Source: Paraburkholderia diazotrophica (GTDB taxonomy: Bacteria; Pseudomonadota; Gammaproteobacteria; Burkholderiales; Burkholderiaceae). Taken from it: DNA of 64,000 bases. Positions 19,827 to 29,579 of the stretch are shown here, in pieces. Location of the stretch: positions 211,117-275,116 of the forward strand of contig NZ_FNYE01000007.1 in NCBI RefSeq assembly GCF_900108945.1. Reading direction: 5' to 3'. The position numbers were made by a program, and so were the translations under genes. Each line of letters begins with the position of its first letter. Position 1 is the stretch's first letter. A model generated the notes under the pieces. The model did no database searches and was not told where the DNA came from. It saw only the letters and a program-made list of their open reading frames with translations.

Positions 19827-20902
19827 CTCTGCCGCGCGAACTCGAAACACACGCATGGCGCTTCGATTTCTTCCAGGCCGTGCGGCTCATCGAGAACGCG
19901 CATCGCGACAAGCCGCGCATCGGCGAATCGCTGCGCCCGCGCGACGATGCCGTGCGCTTTTCGCAGGAGCCGGAACTGATCTTTCATCCGGCGACGCTCG
20001 CCGCGCTGATCCCGTCGCGCGACGGACACGCGGCACGGCTCGCGGTAAATTTCATGGGCCTGCTGGGGCCGAACGGGCCGATGCCCGTGCATCTGACCGA
20101 ATACGTGCGCGACCGCGCGCGCAACGCAAACGACCCGACGTTCGCGCGCTTTCTCGATGTGTTTCATCACCGGATGGTGTCGCTGTTCTATCGGGCGTGG
20201 GCCAACGCACAGCCGACCGTGAGTCTCGACCGGCCGGAGCGCGACCGCTTTTCGGTGTATGTGGGCAGCACGTTCGGCCTCGGCGAAGCGGCGCTGCGCG
20301 AGCGCGACGCAGTGCCCGATTTCGCGAAGCTGCACTTCGCCGGCTTGCTCGCTGCACCGACTCGTCCCGCAGCGGGCCTGCAACTGATTCTCTCGCGTTT
20401 CTTCCATCTGCCCGTGCGTATCGAGCAATGGGTCGGCCACTGGATGCCGCTGCCGCGCGACACGCTCTCGCGTCTGGGCGCGCGCGACGGATCGTCCGCG
20501 CTTGGTGTATCGACGCTGCTCGGCTCGCGCGTGTGGGATTGCCAGCACAAGTTTCGCATCGTCATCGGTCCGCTGACGCTCGCCGATTACGAGCGTTTCC
20601 TGCCAGGCGGCGACAGCCTGCGCCGGCTGACCGACTGGGTACGCAACTACGTGCGCGACGGTCTCGACTGGGACCTGAACCTGTGGCTCAAGCAGGATGA
20701 CGTGCCGCGCCTCGCGCTGGGCCGCCGCGCGCGGCTCGGCCATACGAGTTGGCTGCTGAGCGGCCCCGCCGCGCAGGATCAGCGTCAACTGAAGCTGCAT
20801 CCCGCTTCGCATCCGTCTTCGTTGTCCGGACGGCCCGGCGAACCCGAGCGCGGCGACGCACACGCGCGCCAACCGGAATCCCAACACTCATCCAGGGACT
20901 AG
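19811..20902 (+). CDS. tssG: T6SS baseplate protein TssG
   Basis: 363 residues from the ATG at 19811, inside the last codons of tssF. The opening WRFDFFQAVRLIE, FSQEPELIFHPATL, NFMGLLGPNGPMPVHLTEY and the LDVFHHRMVSLFYRAWANAQP block identify the family. The frame is open further upstream, to 19520, but that part lies inside tssF and does not look like TssG. Component of the TssE-F-G-K wedge. Confidence 0.95.
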   Translation: MPDALTLPRELETHAWRFDFFQAVRLIENAHRDKPRIGESLRPRDDAVRFSQEPELIFHPATLAALIPSRDGHAARLAVNFMGLLGPNGPMPVHLTEYVRDRARNANDPTFARFLDVFHHRMVSLFYRAWANAQPTVSLDRPERDRFSVYVGSTFGLGEAALRERDAVPDFAKLHFAGLLAAPTRPAAGLQLILSRFFHLPVRIEQWVGHWMPLPRDTLSRLGARDGSSALGVSTLLGSRVWDCQHKFRIVIGPLTLADYERFLPGGDSLRRLTDWVRNYVRDGLDWDLNLWLKQDDVPRLALGRRARLGHTSWLLSGPAAQDQRQLKLHPASHPSSLSGRPGEPERGDAHARQPESQHSSRD

Positions 20903-20906
20903 CAAA

Positions 20907-23615
20907 ATGGCCGAAATCAAACGTGCAGCGTTGTTCGGCAAGCTGAACAAGCTGGCCTATCGCGCGATCGAAAGCGCGAACGTGTTCTGCAAATTGCGCG
21001 GCAATCCGTATATCGAGCTCGTGCACTGGTTCCATCAGATCCTGCAATTGCAGGACTCGGATTTGCATCGCATCGTGAAGCACTTCGGCGTCGAGCCCTC
21101 GGCGCTGGCGCGCGATCTGACGGATGCGCTCGATCGGCTGCCGCGCGGCGCGGGCTCCGTCGTCGACATCGGATCGCAGGTCGAGGAAGCCGTCGAACGC
21201 GGCTGGGTGTTCGGCTCGCTGATGTTCGGCGAGTCGCAGGTGCGCACGGGTCATCTGGTCGTCGGCCTGCTGAAGACGCCGTCGCTGCGCAACGCGCTGT
21301 ACGGCATCTCGCGTCAGTTCGAGCGCGTTAAGCTCGAAGCGCTCGTCGACGAGTTCGACAGCCTGCTCGGCGGCTCGCCCGAAGCGGGCATGAGCGCGAG
21401 CGACGGCTTTCAGGCAGCGGGCGCGGCTCAGGCAGGCGAGAGCGGTGGCGCCGTGCCGCCCGCCGCAATGGGCAAGCAGGAGGCGCTCAATCGCTTCACG
21501 ACCGATCTGACCGAGCAGGCGCGCAATGGCAAGCTCGACCCCATCGTCGGCCGAGACGAAGAGATCCGCCAGGTGGTCGATATCCTGATGCGTCGCCGCC
21601 AGAACAATCCGATCTTGACGGGCGAAGCGGGTGTCGGCAAGACGGCTGTGGTCGAAGGCTTCGCGCAGCGCATCGTGGCGGGCGACGTGCCGCCGACGCT
21701 GCGCGACGTGCAGTTGCGCACGCTCGACGTCGGCCTGCTGCAAGCGGGCGCGAGCATGAAAGGCGAGTTCGAGAACCGGCTGCGTCAGGTAATCGAAGAG
21801 GTGCAGGCCTCCGAGAAGCCGATCATTCTCTTCATCGACGAAGCGCACACACTGGTTGGCGCGGGCGGCGCGGCGGGCACGGGCGACGCCGCGAACCTGC
21901 TCAAGCCGGCGCTCGCGCGCGGCACGCTGCGCACCGTCGCGGCGACGACGTGGGCCGAGTACAAGAAGCACATCGAAAAAGACCCGGCGCTCACGCGGCG
22001 CTTCCAGGTCGTGCAGGTGCCCGAGCCCGACGAGACGAAAGCGATTTTGATGATGCGCGGCATCACGTCGACGATGGAAAAGCATCACAAGGTGCAGGTG
22101 CTCGACGAGGCGCTGGAGGCGGCCGTGCGGCTGTCGCATCGCTACATTCCCGCGCGCCAGTTGCCGGACAAGGCCGTGAGTCTGCTGGACACGGCTTGCG
22201 CGCGCGTCGCCGTGAGTCAGCACGCGACGCCGCCCTCCGTCGACGATTCGAGAAAGCGCATCGCCGCGCTCGAAACGGAACTCGCGATCATCGGGCGCGA
22301 GACGGCTGTCGGTATCGAAACGGGCGAAAGGCTCGCCGCGGCGACGGAGCGTCTCACGACGGAGCGCGCGCGTCTCGAAGAACTCGAAGCGCGCTGGCAT
22401 GGCGAGAAAGAACTGGTTGAGCGCATCCTCGCGTTGCGCGCGCAACTGCGCAACGAGACGGGAAAGGTCGAGGGCGCGGCCAGTGCCGAGCCGATCGAAA
22501 CCACTGCCCTCGTCGATCCCGCCACACGCGACGCGCGTCTCGCCGAACTGCGCGAACTGCAAGCGAAGCTCGCGGCGCATCAGGGCGAAGACCCGCTGAT
22601 CCTGCCGACGGTCGATCAGCAGGCCGTCGCATCCGTCGTGCAGGACTGGACGGGGATTCCCGTGGGCCGGATGGTGCGCAATGAGATCGAGAGCGTGCTG
22701 AAGCTCGCGGAAAACCTGAACAAGCGGATCATCGGCCAGGGGCATGCGACCGAGATGATCGCGCGGCGCATCCAGACGTCGCGCGCGGGTCTCGACAATC
22801 CGAACAAGCCGATCGGCGTGTTCATGCTCGCGGGCACGTCCGGTGTCGGCAAGACGGAAACGGCGCTCGCGCTCGCCGAAGTGCTGTACGGCGGCGAGCA
22901 GAACGTCATCACGATCAACATGAGCGAGTACCAGGAAGCGCATACCGTGTCGTCGCTGAAGGGCGCGCCGCCGGGTTATGTCGGCTATGGCGAAGGCGGC
23001 GTGCTGACGGAGGCGGTGCGGCGGCGTCCGTATAGCGTCGTGCTGCTCGACGAAGTTGAGAAAGCGCATCCCGACGTGCACGAGATTTTCTTCCAGGTGT
23101 TCGACAAGGGCTGGATGGAAGACGGCGAAGGGCGCGTGATCGACTTCAAGAACACGCTGATCCTGCTCACGACGAATGCGGGCACCGATCTGATCGCGAA
23201 TCTGTGCAAGGACCCCGAGCTGATGCCCGAGCCGGAAGGCATCGCGAAAGCGCTGCGCGAGCCGTTGCTGAAGGTGTTTCCTCCGGCGCTGCTCGGGCGT
23301 CTCGTCGTGATTCCGTACTACCCGCTGTCCGATGAGATGCTCGGCGCGATCATCCGCTTGCAACTGGGGCGGATCGAAAAACGCGTGCGCGCGACGCACA
23401 AGATTCCGTTCGCGTATGACGACGATGTCGTGAAGCTGATCGCGAGCCGCTGTACCGAGCTGGAAAGCGGCGGCCGCATGATCGACGCGATCCTGACGAA
23501 CACGCTGCTGCCGCACATCAGCAACGAGTTCCTCACGCGGATGATGAACGGCACCACGGTGTCGAAGGTGCAGATCGGCGCGCGCGACGGCGAGTTCGTT
23601 TATACGTTCGATTGA
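20907..23615 (+). CDS. clpV: T6SS AAA+ ATPase ClpV (TssH)
   Basis: 902 residues, full length. N-terminal Clp-N repeat region (about 1-160), then AAA1 with Walker [11 protein letters not shown] (about residues 236-245) and Walker [12 protein letters not shown], a coiled-coil middle domain (about 440-540), and AAA2 with Walker [11 protein letters not shown] and Walker [12 protein letters not shown]. The opening [20 protein letters not shown] is ClpV-type rather than ClpB-type. ClpV extracts TssC from contracted sheaths for recycling. AGGGA precedes the start; 4-bp gap from tssG. Confidence 0.96.
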   Translation: MAEIKRAALFGKLNKLAYRAIESANVFCKLRGNPYIELVHWFHQILQLQDSDLHRIVKHFGVEPSALARDLTDALDRLPRGAGSVVDIGSQVEEAVERGWVFGSLMFGESQVRTGHLVVGLLKTPSLRNALYGISRQFERVKLEALVDEFDSLLGGSPEAGMSASDGFQAAGAAQAGESGGAVPPAAMGKQEALNRFTTDLTEQARNGKLDPIVGRDEEIRQVVDILMRRRQNNPILTGEAGVGKTAVVEGFAQRIVAGDVPPTLRDVQLRTLDVGLLQAGASMKGEFENRLRQVIEEVQASEKPIILFIDEAHTLVGAGGAAGTGDAANLLKPALARGTLRTVAATTWAEYKKHIEKDPALTRRFQVVQVPEPDETKAILMMRGITSTMEKHHKVQVLDEALEAAVRLSHRYIPARQLPDKAVSLLDTACARVAVSQHATPPSVDDSRKRIAALETELAIIGRETAVGIETGERLAAATERLTTERARLEELEARWHGEKELVERILALRAQLRNETGKVEGAASAEPIETTALVDPATRDARLAELRELQAKLAAHQGEDPLILPTVDQQAVASVVQDWTGIPVGRMVRNEIESVLKLAENLNKRIIGQGHATEMIARRIQTSRAGLDNPNKPIGVFMLAGTSGVGKTETALALAEVLYGGEQNVITINMSEYQEAHTVSSLKGAPPGYVGYGEGGVLTEAVRRRPYSVVLLDEVEKAHPDVHEIFFQVFDKGWMEDGEGRVIDFKNTLILLTTNAGTDLIANLCKDPELMPEPEGIAKALREPLLKVFPPALLGRLVVIPYYPLSDEMLGAIIRLQLGRIEKRVRATHKIPFAYDDDVVKLIASRCTELESGGRMIDAILTNTLLPHISNEFLTRMMNGTTVSKVQIGARDGEFVYTFD

Positions 23616-23642
23616 GCGCTCGCGTCTTGACGGAGGATGCAT

Positions 23643-24032
23643 ATGCCGCAGCAAGTCAGCATGGGAGCAACGTTGCAGTGCTCGTTCGGCGCGGCGCCCT
23701 CGACGCTCGTCGTGTTGCCCGTGAACCGCGTGATGGGCGAGGGGCCGCCTGCCGCGAACATCATGGACCACGTGCCGCTCGTCAACATCATGCCGTTCGG
23801 GATGTGCAGCTCGCCCGCGAACCCGACCGTCGCCGCGGCGACGGCCGCCGCGATGGGCGTGCTCACGCCGATGCCGTGCGTGCCCGCGACGATGTCGCCG
23901 TGGGTCACAGGCGCGCCGACCGTGCTGCTCGGCAACCAGCCGTCGCTCGACAACGTTTCGAAGTGCATGTGCAACTGGGGCGGCGTCGTCACCATCGTCA
24001 ACCCGGCCACCGTCAACACGATGATTCCGTGA
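23643..24032 (+). CDS. PAAR-like DUF4280-family protein
   Basis: 129 residues. The start at 23643 is chosen because GGAGG (23632-23636) abuts the alternative ATG at 23637 and lies 6 nt from this one. The sequence has DUF4280/PAAR-like features: GATLQCSFGAAPS, NIMPFGMCSSPANPTVAAAT, PMPCVPATMSPW and CMCNWGGVVTIVNPA. Such proteins sharpen the VgrG spike tip and can recruit effectors. It lies directly upstream of vgrG, so the two probably form one spike. No toxin extension is attached. Confidence 0.85.
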   Translation: MPQQVSMGATLQCSFGAAPSTLVVLPVNRVMGEGPPAANIMDHVPLVNIMPFGMCSSPANPTVAAATAAAMGVLTPMPCVPATMSPWVTGAPTVLLGNQPSLDNVSKCMCNWGGVVTIVNPATVNTMIP

Positions 24033-24033
24033 C

Positions 24034-26046
24034 ATGACTACGCAAGATCCGCTCCGCCACATCACCGTCAGTTGTGCGCCTGCCGGCAGCGACCTGCTGT
24101 TCCTGCGACTGACAGGGCACGAGGAACTCGGGCGGCTCAGCGAGTTTCATCTGGATCTGCTCAGCACCAGCAACGACCTGAAGCCGGGCGATCTGCTCGG
24201 CCAGGATATGTCGATTGCCGTGTCGCTGCCGTCCGACGGCGAGCGGCAGATCAATGGCATCGTCACCGCGTTTCGCATCGTCGCGCCCGGCGATCGCACG
24301 CGCAACCGGATGGCGCGCTATGAGGCCGTCGTGCGGCCCCGCCTGTGGCTCCTCACGCGCGCGTCGCACAGCCGCTTCTTCCACGAGATGACCGTGCCCG
24401 ACATCATCGCGAAGGTGCTGCAGGATTACGACATCGATATGAGCAACAAATGCTCGGCGACGTATCCGTCGATCGAGCATTGCGCGCAGTATCGCGAGAC
24501 AGATTTTGCGTTCGTCAGCCGGCTGATGGAGCACGAGGGCATCTATTACTACTTCGAGCACAAGAGCGGCAAGCACACGCTCGTGATGACGGATTCGGCG
24601 GACGTGCATGCGTCGATCGATCACTACGCGACGATCGCGTACGACGGATGGTATGAACCGGGATACGAGAAGGAGTGCGTGTATCAGTGGTCGTCGGGCG
24701 CCGAGTTGCAGACGGGCAAGTACGAAGTCAACGAATACGACTTCGAGAAGCCGTCGTCGAGCAACCAGCAAGGGCTGCTGTCGCGCGCGACGCGGCCGAA
24801 GGTCTACGATCCGCCTGTGTACACGATGCAGGAGCATCTGAGCGGCCACATCCAGTCCGGCGACGGCGACCGTTACGCGAAAGTCGGCGTGGAGATTCGC
24901 CAGGCCCGCAACGACAGCATCAGTGGACGTTCGAGCGCGCGCGGCGTGTGGCCGGGCGGCCTGTTCAAGCTGCAAGGCCATGCGTGCGATGCGCAGAACC
25001 ACGACTATCTGGTGGTCAGCGCCGAGTACGAAGTCAATTCCGACACGTACGTATCCACCTATAACGACAATCGCGACGACAAGCGCGACGACAAGCGCGC
25101 GCTGCCGTTCTTCGATTGCCGCTTTACCGCGCTGCGCAAGGAAAACCAGTTCCGCGCCGAACGCATCACACAGCGCCCCATCGTGGCAGGCCCGCAGACC
25201 GCGATGGTGGTCGGGCCCGACGGCGACGAGATTCTCACCGACAAGTATGGCCGCATCAAGGTGCAGTTTCACTGGGAGCAGTTCGCACCGCCCGCCGATG
25301 CGGCCGCGAGAATGAAGCGCTGCTGGGTACGCGTGTCTCACGACTGGGCGGGCAAGCGCTGGGGAACGTTCTTCATTCCACGCATCGGCCAGGAAGTGCT
25401 CGTCGATTTCATCGAGGGCGATCCCGACCTGCCGCTCGTCACCGGCTGCGTGTACAACGCGAACACGATGCCGCCGTACGACCTGCCGGCGAACGCCGCG
25501 CTGTCCACGCTGAAGAGCAATTCGACCAAGGGCGGCGGCGGATTCAACGAAATGCGCTTCGACGATACGAAGGGCAGCGAGCAACTGTTCTTCCACGCGG
25601 AAAAAGACCATGAAACGTGGATCAAGAACGACATGCTGACCAACGTCGGCAACGACCGGCATCTGAAGGTGACGGGCAACGAATTCATCGCGGTGACGGG
25701 CGCGCGGCACGACAGCGTGACGGGCGATCGCAACGCGAACGTGCAGGGCAACGACTCGCTGAATGTCAGCCAGAAGTTGCAGGAAAAAGTCGGGATGGAC
25801 TATGCGATCGATGCGGGCATGAACATCCATATCAAGGCAGGTATGAACGTCGTGATAGAAGCCGGCGTGAGCATCACGCTCAAGGCAGGGGGCGCGCTTG
25901 TCGTCGTTGGGCCGGCGAGCGTCGCGGTATCGGGCACGCCGATCCTGCTGAATTCGGGTGGCTCGGCCGGGGCGGGCAGCGGCTCGTCGCCCACCGCGCC
26001 TACTGATCCGAAGGACGCTGATGATGGCACGAAGAAGCTCAAGTGA
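24034..26046 (+). CDS. vgrG: T6SS spike protein VgrG (TssI)
   Basis: 670 residues, the length of a VgrG core. gp27-like N-terminus (SDLLFLRLTGHEELGRLSEFHLDLLS), gp44/gp5 OB region with TDKYGRIKVQFHWE and CWVRVSHDWAGKRWG, then the beta-helix spike with GNDSLNV and KAGMNVVIEAGVSITLK repeats. It ends in a short Ser/Gly-rich tail with no effector extension. Nearly abuts the PAAR-like gene. It forms the puncturing spike on the Hcp tube. Confidence 0.95.
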   Translation: MTTQDPLRHITVSCAPAGSDLLFLRLTGHEELGRLSEFHLDLLSTSNDLKPGDLLGQDMSIAVSLPSDGERQINGIVTAFRIVAPGDRTRNRMARYEAVVRPRLWLLTRASHSRFFHEMTVPDIIAKVLQDYDIDMSNKCSATYPSIEHCAQYRETDFAFVSRLMEHEGIYYYFEHKSGKHTLVMTDSADVHASIDHYATIAYDGWYEPGYEKECVYQWSSGAELQTGKYEVNEYDFEKPSSSNQQGLLSRATRPKVYDPPVYTMQEHLSGHIQSGDGDRYAKVGVEIRQARNDSISGRSSARGVWPGGLFKLQGHACDAQNHDYLVVSAEYEVNSDTYVSTYNDNRDDKRDDKRALPFFDCRFTALRKENQFRAERITQRPIVAGPQTAMVVGPDGDEILTDKYGRIKVQFHWEQFAPPADAAARMKRCWVRVSHDWAGKRWGTFFIPRIGQEVLVDFIEGDPDLPLVTGCVYNANTMPPYDLPANAALSTLKSNSTKGGGGFNEMRFDDTKGSEQLFFHAEKDHETWIKNDMLTNVGNDRHLKVTGNEFIAVTGARHDSVTGDRNANVQGNDSLNVSQKLQEKVGMDYAIDAGMNIHIKAGMNVVIEAGVSITLKAGGALVVVGPASVAVSGTPILLNSGGSAGAGSGSSPTAPTDPKDADDGTKKLK

Positions 26047-26090
26047 TGATGGAAGGGGTGGATGAGCTGCAGCGGGATGAGAGTGGGGTG

Positions 26091-26384
26091 CTTTGCATGG
26101 GACCAGAGTAGGTGCTCTGCATGGGACTGGAGAAAGTGCTAAAGCACTAACTCCAGCCGACAACTGAAGTGCAAACCCTGGTCGACAGCTTTGCATGGGA
26201 CCAGAGTAGGTGCTCTGCATGGGGCTGGAGAAAGTGCTAAAGCACTAACTCCAGCCGACAACTGAAGTGCAAACTCTGGTCGACAGCTTTGCATGGGACC
26301 AGAGTAGGTGCTCTGCATGGGGCTGGAGTAAGTGCTAAAGCACTAACTCCAGCCGACAACTGAAGTGCCAACTCTGGTCGACAC
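26091..26384. repeat. Three tandem 98-bp palindromic repeats
   Basis: Copies start at 26091, 26189 and 26287, each 98 bp and nearly identical. Each holds nested inverted repeats: an outer stem (GACCAGAG / CTCTGGTC; copy 1 has CCCTGGTC) enclosing an inner stem CTGGAG-AGTGCT-aa-AGCACT-CTCCAG (26127-26156, 26225-26254, 26323-26352). Copy 3 has a T for A that extends the inner stem (GAGT / ACTC). The period is not a multiple of three, so the array is not coding. It fills the gap between vgrG and fha. It could be an RNA element that terminates or protects the tssA-vgrG transcript, or an expanded REP-like element. Confidence 0.9.
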
Positions 26385-26393
26385 GCCAAGGGG

Positions 26394-28181
26394 ATGATAG
26401 AGGTGAGCAATCCGGTTCTTTCGTTGCGCGTCGCGCGCTTCAATGACGAACCTGTCGCCGAGCCGATTACGGTCGAGTTCGGCACGGCGGGCGGCACCAT
26501 TGGACGCGCAACCGACTGCACGCTGGTCCTGCCCGACCAGCAGCGCGCGATTTCGCGCGTGCATGCGCGCATCGAGTTTCGTGACGGCGAGTATCTGTTG
26601 TGCGATCTCGGCAGCAATCCGAGCGTGCTGAATCAGCGCGCGCTCGGCGGCACGCGCGAGGCCCGGCTCGCGAACGGCGACCGGCTGATGATCGGCACGT
26701 ATCTGCTCGAAGTGTCGATCGGCGAACGCGCGACTGGCGCGCGCAGCATGACGGGGCTCCCCGATCCGCTGGCGGCCGTGAAGGTGCTCGGCGAGCCGTC
26801 GCCCGCCGATGCGCAAGGTGATCCGTTCGGTCTCGGCGCGCTCGATCCGCTTGGACAGCCAGGCTTCGGCGAGCGCAAGCCGGTCGCGACGGGGCCGCGC
26901 TATGCAGGCTCTGAAAGCGATCACGTGGCGCCGGAGTTCCAGGCGTTCTCCGCACCCGTGGCGTCGGTGCCTCTCGTGCCGCCTGTGCCGCCTGTGCCGC
27001 CTGGTGCGGCGGGTTCGTCCGGTTCGTCCGCAGCGCCGGCTGCGTCGCCGGGAGGCATTCCCGCCGATTACGATCCGCTCGCGGACGCGCTCGCGCAATG
27101 GGAGTCGTCGCCGCGTCCCGGCGGCGCACCTGCCGTGGCCGCGCCTGCATCGCCGCTGTTCGCGCCGCCGCCCGCGCGGGCGTTTGAGTCCGCTCCGGCG
27201 CATCCGCCTCCGACCGCAAAGGCGGCCGCGTCCGCAGCCGCGCCGGTGTCGCAACAAGGACCGACGGGCTTGCCAGCCAGTCTGCTCGACGATGCCGCCG
27301 CGAGTGGCCCAGCGACGCCATTCGACGATCTGCTCGAGCCGCCCTCACAGCGAGCGCCGCTCGAAGACCCGACCGAGGTCGCGCCCGTTCCTGCTCCCGC
27401 GCGTGAGCCGATACAAGCAGCCATGTCCGAACAGCAAGCGCCAACGCCCGCGCCATCGCCTGCATCCGCAGCGATCACTGCAGCGATGCCAGCACACGCG
27501 TCTGCGCCTGTACCCGCGCCATCGAGCGAACACGAAACATCGCGCGCCGCGCAGGCGCCGGGCGACGCATACGCCGCGCTGCTCGAAGGACTCGGCCTCG
27601 ATCCCTCGCGCGCGCCCAATCTTCCGCCCGCCGATCTCGCGCGGCTCGTGGGCGCGATGCTGCGCGATGCGCTGCGCGGCACGATGGCCGTGCTGCGCGC
27701 GCGCTCGATGGCGCGTCGCGAGGCGCGTCTCGACGTCACGCTGATCGTCGCGCGAGACAACAATCCGCTGAAGTTTTTCCCCGATGTCGACAGCGCGCTC
27801 GCGCAGATGCTGACGGGCCGCGGCGCCGGTTATCTGTCGCCGGCGCAGTCGCTCGCGCGCGCGTTCGAAGACATCGAGTCGCATGAACTGGCCGTGATCG
27901 TCGGCATGCGCGCGGCGCTCGCGGAAGTGCTCGCGCGCTTCGATCCCGCGACGATCGAGGCGCAGTTGAAGGAGGGCGGCGTGATCGACAAGGTGCTGTC
28001 CAACCGCAAGGCAAAGCTGTGGGACGTGTTCGTCGAACGGCATGAGAACGTCGCGCGCGAGGCGCAGGACGACTTCCAGCGCCTGTTCGGCAACGCGTTC
28101 AACGACGCTTACGAAGCGCAGATCGATGCGCTGCGCGCCGCACGCAAGAACGGCAACACAGACCGGTCAGACAAGCGCTGA
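26394..28181 (+). CDS. fha: T6SS FHA-domain protein Fha (TagH/ImpI)
   Basis: 595 residues. FHA domain at about residues 10-105 with GRATDCTLVLPD, the core SRVHARIEF phosphothreonine-binding segment and LGSNPSVLNQ. A long Pro/Ala-rich disordered linker (about 180-385) leads to a conserved C-terminal ImpI/VasC domain (about 395-590; LARLVGAMLRDALRGTMAVL). Fha binds phosphothreonine made by PpkA and licenses T6SS assembly. AAGGGG (26388-26393) directly abuts the ATG at 26394, so a GTG at 26403, 9 nt downstream of it, is a reasonable alternative start. Placed between the repeat array and tssK. Confidence 0.92.
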   Translation: MIEVSNPVLSLRVARFNDEPVAEPITVEFGTAGGTIGRATDCTLVLPDQQRAISRVHARIEFRDGEYLLCDLGSNPSVLNQRALGGTREARLANGDRLMIGTYLLEVSIGERATGARSMTGLPDPLAAVKVLGEPSPADAQGDPFGLGALDPLGQPGFGERKPVATGPRYAGSESDHVAPEFQAFSAPVASVPLVPPVPPVPPGAAGSSGSSAAPAASPGGIPADYDPLADALAQWESSPRPGGAPAVAAPASPLFAPPPARAFESAPAHPPPTAKAAASAAAPVSQQGPTGLPASLLDDAAASGPATPFDDLLEPPSQRAPLEDPTEVAPVPAPAREPIQAAMSEQQAPTPAPSPASAAITAAMPAHASAPVPAPSSEHETSRAAQAPGDAYAALLEGLGLDPSRAPNLPPADLARLVGAMLRDALRGTMAVLRARSMARREARLDVTLIVARDNNPLKFFPDVDSALAQMLTGRGAGYLSPAQSLARAFEDIESHELAVIVGMRAALAEVLARFDPATIEAQLKEGGVIDKVLSNRKAKLWDVFVERHENVAREAQDDFQRLFGNAFNDAYEAQIDALRAARKNGNTDRSDKR

Positions 28182-28223
28182 TCACTATCGCCACGAAAAC
28201 GCCACTAGCTAGCGACGACAAAC

Positions 28224-29558
28224 ATGTCCTGGAACAGCAAAGTCATCTGGTCGGAGGGAATGTTCCTGCAGCCGCAGCATCTGCAGCAGCACGACCGCTA
28301 TTTGCAGACGCAACTGGAAACGCGGGCTGCGGGACTGCGTCCGTATAGCTGGGGGCTGACCGCGCTCGAGATCGACGAGCAGTTGCTCAAGCTCGGCAAG
28401 GTCGCGCTGCTGTCGTGCGCGGGCGTGATGCCCGACGGCACGCCGTTCAATCTGCCCGCCGACGACGATCTGCCCGAGCCGCTCGATATTCCGGAAGGCA
28501 CGCGCAATACGCTGATCGCGCTGGCGCTGCCCGTGCGCAGACCGGGCGTCGCGGAAACGGGCAACGACGAGAACGAAGAAAATTTCGCGCGGCATCGCGT
28601 ATCCGAGCTGGAAGTGAGCGACAGCAACGATCCGAATGCCGCGCCGGCGCTGATGCAGATCGGCAAGCTGCGCGTGCGCCTCGCGCTCGAAGCCGATGTG
28701 GCCAATGCGTATGCGGTGCTGGGCGTCGCGCGCGTCGTCGAGCGCTTGCCCGATAACCGCGTCGTGCTCGAAGGCGACTACAGCCCGCCATGTCTCGACT
28801 ATCGCGTGGCGCGAAGGCTCGCCGCTTTCGTCGACGATCTCGTCGGTCTGTTGCATCAGCGCGGCGAAGCGCTGGCCGCGCGTCTTGCGCAACCGGGCGT
28901 GACGGGCGTCGCGGAAGTGGCGGATTTTCTGCTGCTGCAACTGATCAACCGGCACGAGCCGCTCGCCGCGCATCTGTCGATGATGACGGGGCTGCACCCG
29001 GAAACGCTGTACGCGATCGCGTTGCAGCTTGCGGGCGAACTCGCCACGTTCAGCCAGCAGACGAAGCGTCCGCCCGCGTATCCCGTGTACCGGCACGAGC
29101 GGCTCAAGGAAACGTTCGCGCCCGTCATCGACGATTTGCGCGCGTCGCTCAGCATGGTGATGGACCCGCACGCGGTGCCGATTCCGCTCGAAGAGCGCAA
29201 GTTCGGCCTGCGCGTGGCGCTCGTGCCGGACAAGAACCTGTTCGCTTCGGCGATGTTCGTGCTGGCCGTGCGCGCGCAGATGCCCGCGGAAAACATCCTG
29301 ACGGGCTTTGCGCCGCAAGTGAAGATAGGACCGATCGAGCGCATTCGCGATCTCGTGAACCTGCAGTTGCCCGGCATCGGGCTGCGCGCGCTGCCCGTCG
29401 CGCCACGCCAGTTGCCGTTTCATGCGGGGTTCACGTACTTCGAGCTCGATCGCGGCAATGATTTGTGGAAGCAGTTCGCGACGTCCGCCGGCATGGCGTT
29501 GCACGTCGCGGGCGAATTCCCGGGGCTGGCGATGGAGTTTTGGGCCATCCGCCGCTGA
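28224..29558 (+). CDS. tssK: T6SS baseplate protein TssK
   Basis: 444 residues, full length. The opening SKVIWSEGMFLQPQHLQQHDRY is diagnostic. Also LLQLINRHEPLAAHLS and the C-terminal HAGFTYFELDRGNDLWKQF and FWAIRR. TssK trimers link the baseplate wedge to the TssLM membrane complex. In P. aeruginosa H1 a tssJ gene lies between fha and tssK; here only 42 bp separate them. Confidence 0.96.
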   Translation: MSWNSKVIWSEGMFLQPQHLQQHDRYLQTQLETRAAGLRPYSWGLTALEIDEQLLKLGKVALLSCAGVMPDGTPFNLPADDDLPEPLDIPEGTRNTLIALALPVRRPGVAETGNDENEENFARHRVSELEVSDSNDPNAAPALMQIGKLRVRLALEADVANAYAVLGVARVVERLPDNRVVLEGDYSPPCLDYRVARRLAAFVDDLVGLLHQRGEALAARLAQPGVTGVAEVADFLLLQLINRHEPLAAHLSMMTGLHPETLYAIALQLAGELATFSQQTKRPPAYPVYRHERLKETFAPVIDDLRASLSMVMDPHAVPIPLEERKFGLRVALVPDKNLFASAMFVLAVRAQMPAENILTGFAPQVKIGPIERIRDLVNLQLPGIGLRALPVAPRQLPFHAGFTYFELDRGNDLWKQFATSAGMALHVAGEFPGLAMEFWAIRR

Positions 29559-29579
29559 AGCACTTCAAGGACTGACATC

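Noticed and set aside
20688..24065. 1125-residue open frame on the minus strand
   Set aside because: It is exactly antisense to tssG/clpV, is Arg/His-rich without domain signatures, and results from the GC-rich codon bias of the plus-strand genes. The same applies to minus-strand frames at 1765-3795, 6981-9431, 24013-26220, 30838-32865 and 35415-37544.
24013..26617. Repeated peptide (LQLSAGVSALAL-like) in minus-strand frames over the 98-bp repeats
   Set aside because: The 98-bp period is not divisible by three, so no single frame reads through the array; the peptide similarity is a translation of the DNA repeat.
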